Of a stretch of DNA of 64,000 nucleotides, positions 52,357-62,123 are shown one piece after another. The position numbers and the translations under genes are program-made. The DNA comes from Candidatus Kuenenia stuttgartensis (GTDB lineage Bacteria; Planctomycetota; Phycisphaerae; Phycisphaerales; SM1A02). The notes under the pieces are model-generated. The model was not told the DNA's origin. It saw only the letters and a list, made by a program, of their open reading frames with translations, and ran no database searches. Numbering within the stretch: the stretch's first letter is position 1; each line of letters begins with the position of its first letter. The stretch is from positions 62,001 to 126,000 of the forward strand of contig CAMDMA010000001.1 in assembly GCA_945902075.1 (NCBI GenBank), written 5' to 3'.

Positions 52357-52782
52357 TCACTTCTTCGTGATCGGTGCGAAGGGCGCGTTCGCGTCGAGGT
52401 AGGTCTGAACCTTTGAGGGGTTACCATTCACAAACGAACTCTCGTATTGCCCGACATCCATCATGCAGAACACCATCATGAGGACCACAAACAGCATCGA
52501 ACCGATCAGCACCATCAGGTTGAACGGCCGATCCCAGCGAAGATGCATAAAGAACAGCGAGACGAGCGTGGCCTTCACAACTGCGATGCCGATCGCTAGA
52601 TAGATGTTGGCCTCCCCGAGGTCGACATAGCGCGCCGCAACGGTGATGATTGTCAACACGAGAAGCGCAAAGCCTGTTGCGAAGAGCGTCGAGTACGACA
52701 CAAGGTGGCCAACAAGAGGCTGAACCTCCCCGCTGCTGCCGTGTCCGTGGGCCGAATGTGTTGCGTGTGATCCGCTTGCCAT
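52357..52782 (-). CDS. Cytochrome c oxidase subunit IV (caa3-type small subunit)
   Basis: 141 aa, three membrane helices. IAVVKATLVSLFFMHLRWDRPFN is the COX4_pro signature. His/Ser-rich N-terminus (SGSHATHSAHGHGSSG). Between the two subunit III genes. Confidence 0.88.
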   Translation of the reverse strand: MASGSHATHSAHGHGSSGEVQPLVGHLVSYSTLFATGFALLVLTIITVAARYVDLGEANIYLAIGIAVVKATLVSLFFMHLRWDRPFNLMVLIGSMLFVVLMMVFCMMDVGQYESSFVNGNPSKVQTYLDANAPFAPITKK

Positions 52783-52821
52783 GGTGAAGTTCCTATTCGT
52801 CCGTGTTCCATTCGAACCCGG

Positions 52822-53775
52822 TCAGTGGATGAGGTAGAAGAGCGGGAAGAGGAAAATCCACACGAGGTCGACGACGTGCCAGTAGAGGCCTACGAAATCG
52901 ACAGGTGCGTAATAGTCACTGTTGAACCTACCCCGCATCGCACCGACGAGCAGCCAACCAATGACGCCGACGCCAATGACGACGTGGATTCCGTGGAGCC
53001 CGGTCATGATGTAATAAATCGCGAAGAATCGGTGCGTGTTGACCGGCATCGCGGGATCGAGGAGGTGGGGCTCCTCAGAGTGAGCGACATGACTCCCCGC
53101 ATCGACGGCCTCCACCATGCTCACGGTGGAAACGCCATCAGGACCTGCCTTCGGTGGTGCAATGGCAGTCTTATCAACAGCGGGAAGCGAGACCAGTGCA
53201 GCCGACGACGCGCCAGCCGAAGGATTCGGTGCCGTGATTGCAAGAACCGGGTTCACCGACGGCTTCGGCTCAACCATCACCAGTTGGGCCTCCTCCGCGG
53301 ACGCAGGCTGATAGAAAGCCTGCCCCCACTTCAGATTGAGGTGGAACTTGTGGGTGTACTCGAAGTATTTGATGACAAGGAAGCCGATAGCGCCTGCAAG
53401 CGTAAGCGCGAGGCAAGTGACGAGAAGACCCTTCTTGTTCGTCTGTGCGGCACGAACGCCAACAGCCATCGTAAGGCTCGAAAGGATCAACACGCAGGTG
53501 TTGATGCCGCCCATGATGGTGTCGAGGTATTGACTCGCGTACGAGAAGACCTGCGGACTCTGGAAGCGCATGACCGCATACATCACGAACAGCGCACCGA
53601 AGAACAGCACCTCAGTCGCGAGGAAAACCCACATGCCGAGCTTGCCGGAGTCGAACTGCTGCGCCGGCGTGTCGAAGTGGTGGGCGAGGAATGGATACTT
53701 TGCGTGCTCCCCGTGCGCATCGTGGCCGTGCGCGTCAGAACCGTGGGAATCAGCGTGTGCGGAGGAGTGTGACAA
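52822..53775 (-). CDS. coxC: Cytochrome c oxidase subunit III with internal low-complexity insert
   Basis: 317 aa. N-terminal His-rich stretch (SHSSAHADSHGSDAHGHDAHGEH), then KLGMWVFLATEVLFFGALFVMYAVMR, and at the end YIMTGLHGIHVVIGVGVIGWL and VDFVGLYWHVVDLVWIFLFPLFYLI, all typical of COX3. Between the helices lies an insert of about 85 Ala/Pro/Val/Ser-rich residues (about 155-240) not seen in standard subunit III. 3 bp after coxA. Confidence 0.92.
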   Translation of the reverse strand: MSHSSAHADSHGSDAHGHDAHGEHAKYPFLAHHFDTPAQQFDSGKLGMWVFLATEVLFFGALFVMYAVMRFQSPQVFSYASQYLDTIMGGINTCVLILSSLTMAVGVRAAQTNKKGLLVTCLALTLAGAIGFLVIKYFEYTHKFHLNLKWGQAFYQPASAEEAQLVMVEPKPSVNPVLAITAPNPSAGASSAALVSLPAVDKTAIAPPKAGPDGVSTVSMVEAVDAGSHVAHSEEPHLLDPAMPVNTHRFFAIYYIMTGLHGIHVVIGVGVIGWLLVGAMRGRFNSDYYAPVDFVGLYWHVVDLVWIFLFPLFYLIH

Positions 53776-53778
53776 GAT

Positions 53779-55473
<1,695 letters not shown>

Positions 55474-55524
55474 GGCGAGGCTCGTATATGGTCGGGTTGG
55501 TGCTTGTGCCGAAACGCGTCTGCA

Positions 55525-56679
55525 TTACTTCGCTGCGGGAGCGCCGGCGGCTCCGTCCGGTGGGCTGATCAGTTTGCCTGTCGCGTCAAACTTATCGAGG
55601 TTCTTCATCATGCCGATCAGCGCATCGATGCCGCGATCGGTCAACTGTCCCTTGAAGGTGGGCATCACATTGCCGTACGGATCGACGAGATGCTTGCCAG
55701 GATTCAGAATTGATTCGCGAAGGTAACCCTCCGGAACCTCATGTTCCTTCCCCGGCCCGATGATGTCGGAGATCGGCTTGCCCCCATCAATCTTGTGTTG
55801 CGACGACGGGCTCGACGTGCGCGACCAGATGTCACCAGAGCCGTCGTAGTTGCCCCACGAAGGCCCAGTGCCAATCGATCCATCGAGAGTGTGGCAGCTG
55901 GCACAAGCGCGATAGAGCTGAGGCCCCGCCTTCCACCAGAGATCTGCGTCGTTGATCTTGTCGAGCCAGCGGCCCTGCTCGACAACCCAGCGTCCGAAGT
56001 CGGCTTCGGGGAGTACGAACACCTTGCGATTCATGTCCGAGTGACCGGTTCCGCAGAATTCGGTGCAGAAGAGCCAGTGGAATTCTTCACCCTCAGTGGG
56101 GTTGTCGGCCTGGAACCAAAGGCTGCTGAAACGCCCGGGGACGACGTCCTGCTTGACGCGGAAGTCGCGGATATAGAGCGAGTGAAGGACGTCGTCGCTG
56201 CGCATGACGAGCTTCACAGGACGGCCAGCAGGGACGTAGAGATCAGTGCTTGTCGCGCCGTTGGGGTACTTGAACGACCAATTCCACTTCGAGGCTGTCA
56301 CATCAATCTGGTACGCGCTTTCCGGCGGCGTCTTTGCACTGACAAAACCCTTGAAACCCATGAAGAAGATCACGACGACGATGATCGTCGGCAGAATAGT
56401 CCACCCGAGTTCAAGCACTGTGTTGTGGCTCGGACCGCGGGCATAAACCTCACGGCCCTTCTGGCGGTAGCGCCACATGAAGTAGAACATGATCCCCACG
56501 ACGAGGAAGAAGAAGAAGTAATTGATGTAGTTGATGAAGTCGAACACCCAGTCGATTTCGCTGGAAAGTGTCGAAGCTCCCTCTGGAAGCCAGAAGGTCT
56601 TGGGCGTAATGCTCTTCACTTCCGCGAGCGCGGGATCGGAGCTGGACTGCAACAGGATGGTGGGGATCTGGTTCAGCAC
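55525..56679 (-). CDS. coxB: Cytochrome c oxidase subunit II fused to a c-type cytochrome (caa3-type)
   Basis: 384 aa from GTG 56679; the track's 56868 start lies inside the sco gene. Two N-terminal helices (NYINYFFFFLVVGIMFYFMW; VLELGWTILPTIIVVVIFFMG), then the CuA domain with DDVLHSLYIRDF and CTEFCGTGHSDM (about 204-215). A cytochrome c domain follows, with CASCH (about 257-261), and a later Met in GNVMPTFKGQL. It accepts electrons from complex III. Overlaps the sco gene region by no bases: 14 bp gap. Confidence 0.94.
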   Translation of the reverse strand: MLNQIPTILLQSSSDPALAEVKSITPKTFWLPEGASTLSSEIDWVFDFINYINYFFFFLVVGIMFYFMWRYRQKGREVYARGPSHNTVLELGWTILPTIIVVVIFFMGFKGFVSAKTPPESAYQIDVTASKWNWSFKYPNGATSTDLYVPAGRPVKLVMRSDDVLHSLYIRDFRVKQDVVPGRFSSLWFQADNPTEGEEFHWLFCTEFCGTGHSDMNRKVFVLPEADFGRWVVEQGRWLDKINDADLWWKAGPQLYRACASCHTLDGSIGTGPSWGNYDGSGDIWSRTSSPSSQHKIDGGKPISDIIGPGKEHEVPEGYLRESILNPGKHLVDPYGNVMPTFKGQLTDRGIDALIGMMKNLDKFDATGKLISPPDGAAGAPAAK

Positions 56680-56693
56680 GTGCAATCGCCTCT

Positions 56694-57575
56694 TCAATTC
56701 GCGGCGGCGGAGGCCGACGCGGTCTTCTTCTTCTTGTTTAGTTCGACGCGCCAGAACATGCCAAGCCCGCCCGCCAGGACGATCATGGTGATCAGGCCGC
56801 CAATCGACATGACCCTCCGCGCCTGCAGCACATAGCCGCGCGCGTCTGGGTCGTACATATGGCACCACAGAATGAATCGATCCAGGGTCGTCCCGATGCG
56901 TCCCTGCGACGCTTCAAGAAGGCCCATCCTGAGGTCGGTCGGAGAGAACTTCGTGCCGTACATGTACCGGCTGATCTTCCCGTCGGGCGTAATCAGGAAC
57001 AGCGCAGCCGCGTGGGCAAACTCGCCATCCACCTGTCGACGGAACTGGAAGCCTACTGCGTCGGCAACGGCCTTCGACATCAACTCGCTCCCGGTGAGGA
57101 AGTGCACGCCAGGCGCGGCACCCGGGCGGTCGAACTCCGCGAGGTACGCGTCTTTCTTGGCCTTCGCGAGCATCGGAGTTTCGGTTGGATCGATGGAAAT
57201 CGACACCACCTCAAACTGCTTGCCGGGGAGCCAGTCGATGTCGCGCAGCCCGTCAAATGCCCCGTTCAAGACAAGGTTGCAGAGCATCGGGCACTTGTTG
57301 TAGCCGAGCTGCAGAAGCACGGGCCGATCGCCCTTGAAATAGTCGCGCAACGAAACCTGCGCACCGGAGTCGTCGAGGAACCGCGTATCAAGCGGGAGCG
57401 GAGCCTCGAGGTGCTCGACGATGTCGACGCCCTTCAGTTCCTCAGGAACACCAAGGTTCAGTTGTGCAGATGCGTTGGACCCAGGCGCGAGAACCGCCGC
57501 CAGAACCACCGAAAGAATCACCTTCACCGCGCGCGCGGCAGGATTCGTTTGGAGGATGGCGGTTGTTTGCTTCAT
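56694..57575 (-). CDS. SCO1/SenC-family copper chaperone
   Basis: Delivers copper to CuA of subunit II. 293 aa. Signal peptide (AVKVILSVVLAAVLAPGSNASA), thioredoxin-like fold with CPMLC (Cys95, Cys99) and the conserved His in GEFAHAAALFLITPDG, plus a C-terminal membrane helix (VMSIGGLITMIVLAGGLGMFW) followed by a Lys-rich tail. Directly upstream of coxB. Confidence 0.93.
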   Translation of the reverse strand: MKQTTAILQTNPAARAVKVILSVVLAAVLAPGSNASAQLNLGVPEELKGVDIVEHLEAPLPLDTRFLDDSGAQVSLRDYFKGDRPVLLQLGYNKCPMLCNLVLNGAFDGLRDIDWLPGKQFEVVSISIDPTETPMLAKAKKDAYLAEFDRPGAAPGVHFLTGSELMSKAVADAVGFQFRRQVDGEFAHAAALFLITPDGKISRYMYGTKFSPTDLRMGLLEASQGRIGTTLDRFILWCHMYDPDARGYVLQARRVMSIGGLITMIVLAGGLGMFWRVELNKKKKTASASAAAN

Positions 57576-57611
57576 GGGAGTTCGTTCGGAGCACCGACGC
57601 TGCCAAAGAAA

Positions 57612-57941
57612 TCAGCGCGTTGGCTGCGTCATGAGTTCCATCGCGCGGTCGATCGGGATTCGAATTCGTTCAACCTTCTTCTCATCAACGTCTTCTTCGT
57701 AGGTCCCATACTGACCGAGCAGTTGTGTCTGCTCGGTGCGGAGCCCCGTCGAGAGCACTGGCAACTCATCGACAACGCGCTCCTCCGTGAAGCCCTTCTG
57801 CACGCCAAAGAAGAGCACGCAAACTGCAAGAACAAACACGACGAATACGATGATGCCGACGATGGAATAGAACCACGTCGCGCCCATCTCGGGGTCGTCG
57901 AGTTGCGCGGTTTCCGATGAAGTTGATGCGGTTGAAGACAT
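57612..57941 (-). CDS. Unrecognised small membrane protein between actF and sco
   Basis: 109 aa from ATG 57941; the 192-aa track form reads antisense-like sequence within actF. One membrane helix (SIVGIIVFVVFVLAVCVLFFGV, about 28-49), then a soluble part ending LLGQYGTYEEDVDEKKVERIRIPIDRAMELM. The N-terminus is Ser/Thr-rich. No family I can name. Gene order suggests an accessory subunit or assembly factor of the alternative complex III / oxidase supercomplex. Confidence 0.7.
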   Translation of the reverse strand: MSSTASTSSETAQLDDPEMGATWFYSIVGIIVFVVFVLAVCVLFFGVQKGFTEERVVDELPVLSTGLRTEQTQLLGQYGTYEEDVDEKKVERIRIPIDRAMELMTQPTR

Positions 57942-57987
57942 GGTTTTTGTCACAGCTTGTGTGTCGAAATCGGCTGGAGCAGCGTGT

Positions 57988-59301
57988 TTACATGTTCTCG
58001 AAGCGGAGACTCTCTGCAAGGCGCGGGTCCTTCTTGGCGACGAGCGCGACACGCGAGAGAGTTCCGATCGTTCCTGCGGCGACTGCGCCGAGCACGCCGA
58101 TGGCGAGCAGGAAATTGACAGGGTTTCCAAAGTGCGTCGGCTCGTCCGCGTACTTCGCGGAGACCTCAGCGTATGTCTTGAACTCGCCAATGTCGTGCGG
58201 AATCTCTGGCATCACGAGCCAGTAGAGATCGACGTAGTGAAAGCAGAGCATCCACACCGCACCCGCAGCAAGGACGAGCGGCATGCGCTTTGGCCACTTG
58301 CTGATCATCAAGACGAAGGGCACGACAAAGTGACCGAAGAGCAGCGCGAAACTGAACGGCGCCCAGCCGCCGATTTGTCGACCAAGGAACCACCCCGTCT
58401 CTTCCGGGATGTTTGCGTACCAAATCAGCATGTACTGGCTGAACGCGATGTAGGCCCAGAACACCATGCCAAAGGCGAACATGAGTTTGCCCATGTCTTG
58501 AAAGTGCTCGCTTGTCACGATGCCCTTGAGTACACCCAGCGTGCGCAGGCGGACTGTGACCAAAATCATGCCCGAGAATCCAGCTGTTGCGCAGCCGCAG
58601 AAGAAGTACACGCCAAACATCGTCGAGAACCACGCGGGCGAGATCGACATGATCCAATCAAACGCGGCGAAGGTCGTCGTGAGTCCAAAGAGGATGGCGG
58701 TTGGTGCAGCAAACTTCTGCATGCGCTCACTGATCGCAATGTCTCCTGACTCGTCCTGCCGCACACTGTTGTTGAAGAAGAAGGACGCCAGTACCGCCCA
58801 CACCACGAAGTACACTGCGGCGCGAATCCAGAAGAATGTCGGGTTCAGAAACGCGGTCTTCTGCACGACGATGTCGTACTCAGCTGGCGCGTTCGCACGC
58901 ATCGTTTCAAGGTCAGCCCACGTCCACACGATGCCGGCCTTTCCAAGCGCCCACAGCACAGCAAACGGCAGGAAGAGAACCCAGATCCAACGAAGGTTGG
59001 CGGCGATCGCCTCGGCCGGGCGACGGACTGCGACGGACCAGCCTGCGCGCGTGAGATGCTGGATGAAGACGAAAAACAATCCACCAAGGCACATCGAAAG
59101 GCCGTACAGGAACGCGATGAGATACGCGCGCCAAAAGTGGCCCGGAGTCGTATCGAATGCGCCGGTGTAACCGATCGCAGCTCCACCGCCGAGGCCCACG
59201 ACCGCGAGGCCAAGAGCGATGTTTCGGAATCCAAGCGCGAACGCCGGGAGCTGCACGTTGCTTGCGCCGAGGTCGGCGGCATGCGTCGAGGCGTGGCCCA
59301 T
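57988..59301 (-). CDS. actF: Alternative complex III subunit ActF (quinol:cytochrome c oxidoreductase membrane subunit)
   Basis: 437 aa from ATG 59301 (GAGGTGA upstream; TGATG overlap with the actE stop), about ten membrane helices. Conserved blocks: AYLIAFLYGLSMCLGGLFFVFIQHLTRAGWS, FDWIMSISPAWFSTMFGVYFF, FSQYMLIWYANIPEETGWF, FVVPFVLMISKWPKR. It is a membrane paralogue of the ActC half-fold without assigned cofactors. Confidence 0.92.
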   Translation of the reverse strand: MGHASTHAADLGASNVQLPAFALGFRNIALGLAVVGLGGGAAIGYTGAFDTTPGHFWRAYLIAFLYGLSMCLGGLFFVFIQHLTRAGWSVAVRRPAEAIAANLRWIWVLFLPFAVLWALGKAGIVWTWADLETMRANAPAEYDIVVQKTAFLNPTFFWIRAAVYFVVWAVLASFFFNNSVRQDESGDIAISERMQKFAAPTAILFGLTTTFAAFDWIMSISPAWFSTMFGVYFFCGCATAGFSGMILVTVRLRTLGVLKGIVTSEHFQDMGKLMFAFGMVFWAYIAFSQYMLIWYANIPEETGWFLGRQIGGWAPFSFALLFGHFVVPFVLMISKWPKRMPLVLAAGAVWMLCFHYVDLYWLVMPEIPHDIGEFKTYAEVSAKYADEPTHFGNPVNFLLAIGVLGAVAAGTIGTLSRVALVAKKDPRLAESLRFENM

Positions 59302-59999
59302 CACTTCACCTCACCCTTCTTCAGGTTATCGCGGAGTTCCGGCGGAACATCCTGTAGCGACGCGTTCTGCGAAAGCTGAAGTGCCTTCACATACGCGGCG
59401 ATCGCCCAACGGTCCTCGAGATCGATTTGCGCACCGTAGCCCGCCATGTTGCGGATTCCATTGGTGACCACGTTGTAGAGCATGCCCAACGAGTGCTCGC
59501 GCACCAGCGGGTCGTGCAAGCTCTTCGCCTGTACCCAGCTCGTGCCGTTGACCGGCCCCTCGCTATTCGACATCAGTTCCATCGCGCGCTTATTCACCGC
59601 ACCGTCGCCAAATCCGGCATAGCCGTGGCAGACGCTGCAGTAAATGTTGTAACGCTGCTGCCCGCGAGCGAGGAACTCGTCGCTCATCGCAAGACCCGCG
59701 GGAAGCGCCTCAGCCCACTTGCCATCGACCACGCCCTCGAAGAGATGCGCATCGAGCTTCGTCTCGCCCTTTGCGACAGTCCCGGCAACGTCGTAGCGCT
59801 GCGCGCGACCGTCGGCGAACAGCGGGTTTTGCCCCTGCGGCTTGAACTTCGGTTGGAAGTCCATGTCGAAGAAGATGTGTACAGCTCGCTCGGGATCGGG
59901 TGTTGCGCGAACACGCGCGATGACCACCGGCGGAATTGCGAGGGCAAGCGCAGCGAGCGCACCCGTAAAGAGCATCCAGCGTGGGGGGAGCGGAATCAT
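59301..59999 (-). CDS. actE: Alternative complex III subunit ActE (mono-heme cytochrome c)
   Basis: 232 aa. N-terminal membrane anchor (LFTGALAALALAIPPVVIA) without a lipobox, then one heme site C121-SVC-H125 with a probable distal Met in RNMAGYG. HIFFDMDFQPKFKPQGQNPLFADGRAQR is the characteristic ActE segment. Passes electrons from complex III toward coxB. 3 bp after actD. Confidence 0.93.
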   Translation of the reverse strand: MIPLPPRWMLFTGALAALALAIPPVVIARVRATPDPERAVHIFFDMDFQPKFKPQGQNPLFADGRAQRYDVAGTVAKGETKLDAHLFEGVVDGKWAEALPAGLAMSDEFLARGQQRYNIYCSVCHGYAGFGDGAVNKRAMELMSNSEGPVNGTSWVQAKSLHDPLVREHSLGMLYNVVTNGIRNMAGYGAQIDLEDRWAIAAYVKALQLSQNASLQDVPPELRDNLKKGEVK

Positions 60000-60002
60000 G
60001 GG

Positions 60003-60623
60003 TCAGTCCTCCACCATCTCGACCGAAATCGGTCCGAGGGTCTTGAGGAACTCCTCTGTCTTCTTGGGCAGAAACTTGGGGTCGCGCGCTTCGATCACGA
60101 TGAAGAAGCGATCGTTTGAGGCGCGGCGGAACCGGTTCGACTTGAACAACGGGTGATACAGCTGGGGGAGGCCGTTGAAGAGGAACATCAACTTCACGCA
60201 CGCGAGCGCGGAGAAGAGGATGGTCAACTCAAATATGACCGGAATGAACGCCGGGAGACTCATCGCTGGCTTGCCGGAAATCAGGAATGGATAACCCGTC
60301 ACCCACACGCCTGCCCAGATCGTCCAACCAACCGAGTTGGTAAAAGTCTGCAGCAGGAACGCCGCCGCGGTTCCGGTGGCACCTGCACCGAATACGAGGA
60401 GCGGAAGAATGGTGCGCTTGATTCCCATCGCGCCGTCAAGCCCGTGCACGGGAAACGGCGTGTGGCAATCCCACCACTTGAAGCCCGCATCGCGGCACTT
60501 CTCCGCAGCGGCCATCAGGTCGCCTGGCGTCTCAAATTCGGCGAGAAGGCCGTACATACGAGTCGCCTTGGGGGCGGGCTCGCGAGCCTGTGTTTCAGAG
60601 GGTGTGGTGACGATGGTCGCCAT
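60003..60623 (-). CDS. actD: Alternative complex III subunit ActD (DUF3341)
   Basis: 206 aa. RMYGLLAEFETPGDLMAAAEKCRDAGFKWWDCHTPFPVHGLDGAMG is the DUF3341 hallmark; two membrane helices follow (ILPLLVFGAGATGTAAAFLL; IPVIFELTILFSALACVKLMFLF). The C-terminus (SNDRFFIVIEARDPKF) is cytoplasmic. 30 bp after actC. Confidence 0.94.
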   Translation of the reverse strand: MATIVTTPSETQAREPAPKATRMYGLLAEFETPGDLMAAAEKCRDAGFKWWDCHTPFPVHGLDGAMGIKRTILPLLVFGAGATGTAAAFLLQTFTNSVGWTIWAGVWVTGYPFLISGKPAMSLPAFIPVIFELTILFSALACVKLMFLFNGLPQLYHPLFKSNRFRRASNDRFFIVIEARDPKFLPKKTEEFLKTLGPISVEMVED

Positions 60624-60653
60624 GGTGTTAAACCTTCGAATTGTCGCCGTGAC

Positions 60654-62123
60654 TTAGTGATTTCCGTGCGCGTGATCATGACCCTGCGCATGGCCATGAC
60701 CATGCTTCCCTGCACCCGCTCCATGCGGATCTGCTTGTGGCATGACGGCCTTCACTTCGGCCATCGCGATCATCGGGAGGTAGCGGCAGAACAGGAGGAA
60801 CAGCGTGAAGAAGAGACCAAACGCGCCCACCATCGTGCCGATGTCGACCCAGGTTGGGGTGAAGAGATCCCACGAGCTTGGAAGGAAGTCGTTCGCAAGA
60901 CTCGACACGATGATCACGAAGCGCTCAAACCACATGCCGACATTCACGATGATTGAGAGGACAAACATGATCGGGATGCTGGTGCGAATGCGCTTCGACC
61001 AGAAGAGTTGCGGCGTGATCACGTTGCAACTCACCATCAACAGATAGGCCCACCAATACTGACCGAACGCGCGATTGATAAACGCAAACTTCTCGTACAT
61101 CGCGCCGGAGTACCACGCGATGAAGAACTCCATCGAGTAGGCATAGCCAACCATGCAGCCGGTCACGAGAATGACCTTGTTCATGTTGTCGAGATGGCGG
61201 AGCGTGATGAGGTCTTTAAGACCGAAGAGTTCGCGCGCCGGAACGGCGAGCGTGACCACCATGGCGAAGCCGGAGAAAATCGCACCCGCAACGAAGTACG
61301 GGGGGAAGATCGTGGTGTGCCAACCGGGGAGTTGCGATGTCGCGAAGTCAAACGACACGACCGAGTGCACCGAGAGAACCAGCGGCGTAGAGAGCGCTGC
61401 AAGCAAGAGGTACGCACGCTCGTAGCGGTGCCAGTGACGATTCGAGCCGCGCCAGCCGAGCGCGAAGAGGCCATATCCCAGCTGCTGAACCTTGCCCTTT
61501 GCACGATCGCGAAGCGTCGCAAGATCAGGAACCATGCCCGTGTACCAGAACAGGAGCGACACGGTGAAGTACGTCGAAACTGCGAAGACGTCCCACAGAA
61601 GCGGTGAGCGGAACTGAGGCCACATCTCCATCTGGTTGGGGATTGGGAAGAGCCAGTACGCAAACCACACGCGACCGACGTGGATACCCGGGAACGTGCC
61701 AGCGCAGATGACTGCGAAGATGGTCATTGCTTCGGCGAATCGATTGATTCCTGTTCGCCACTTCTGACGGAACAGGAAGAGAATCGCGCTGATGAGTGTT
61801 CCGGCGTGACCGATACCGACCCAGAACACGAAGTTCGTGATGTCGTACGCCCACATGACGGGGTTGTTGAGACCCCACACGCCAACGCCGGTGAAGATCA
61901 GGTAGGTGATGCAGAGGCCGAGCAGACTAAGAAGCCCAAGCGACGCTCCGAACGCGACGTACCACGCAAACGGAGCCTTCTCGGCCTCGCTCACACGGCA
62001 CACGGTCGCTGTGACCTGTCCAAAAGTGTCCATGTTGAGGACGAGCGGAGCGCGCTCGCCAGGACGATCGATGGTGTTGTCGCTGACGCGACCGATGTGA
62101 GAGTCTGGTGAGAGGGTCGTCAT
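60654..62123 (-). CDS. actC: Alternative complex III subunit ActC (NrfD-like quinol-binding membrane subunit)
   Basis: 489 aa, about ten helices, NrfD/PsrC fold. Conserved [38 protein letters not shown] and [21 protein letters not shown] contain residues of the proposed quinol site and proton path. The C-terminus is His-rich ([17 protein letters not shown]). Start overlaps the actB stop by ATGA. Confidence 0.95.
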   Translation of the reverse strand: MTTLSPDSHIGRVSDNTIDRPGERAPLVLNMDTFGQVTATVCRVSEAEKAPFAWYVAFGASLGLLSLLGLCITYLIFTGVGVWGLNNPVMWAYDITNFVFWVGIGHAGTLISAILFLFRQKWRTGINRFAEAMTIFAVICAGTFPGIHVGRVWFAYWLFPIPNQMEMWPQFRSPLLWDVFAVSTYFTVSLLFWYTGMVPDLATLRDRAKGKVQQLGYGLFALGWRGSNRHWHRYERAYLLLAALSTPLVLSVHSVVSFDFATSQLPGWHTTIFPPYFVAGAIFSGFAMVVTLAVPARELFGLKDLITLRHLDNMNKVILVTGCMVGYAYSMEFFIAWYSGAMYEKFAFINRAFGQYWWAYLLMVSCNVITPQLFWSKRIRTSIPIMFVLSIIVNVGMWFERFVIIVSSLANDFLPSSWDLFTPTWVDIGTMVGAFGLFFTLFLLFCRYLPMIAMAEVKAVMPQADPHGAGAGKHGHGHAQGHDHAHGNH

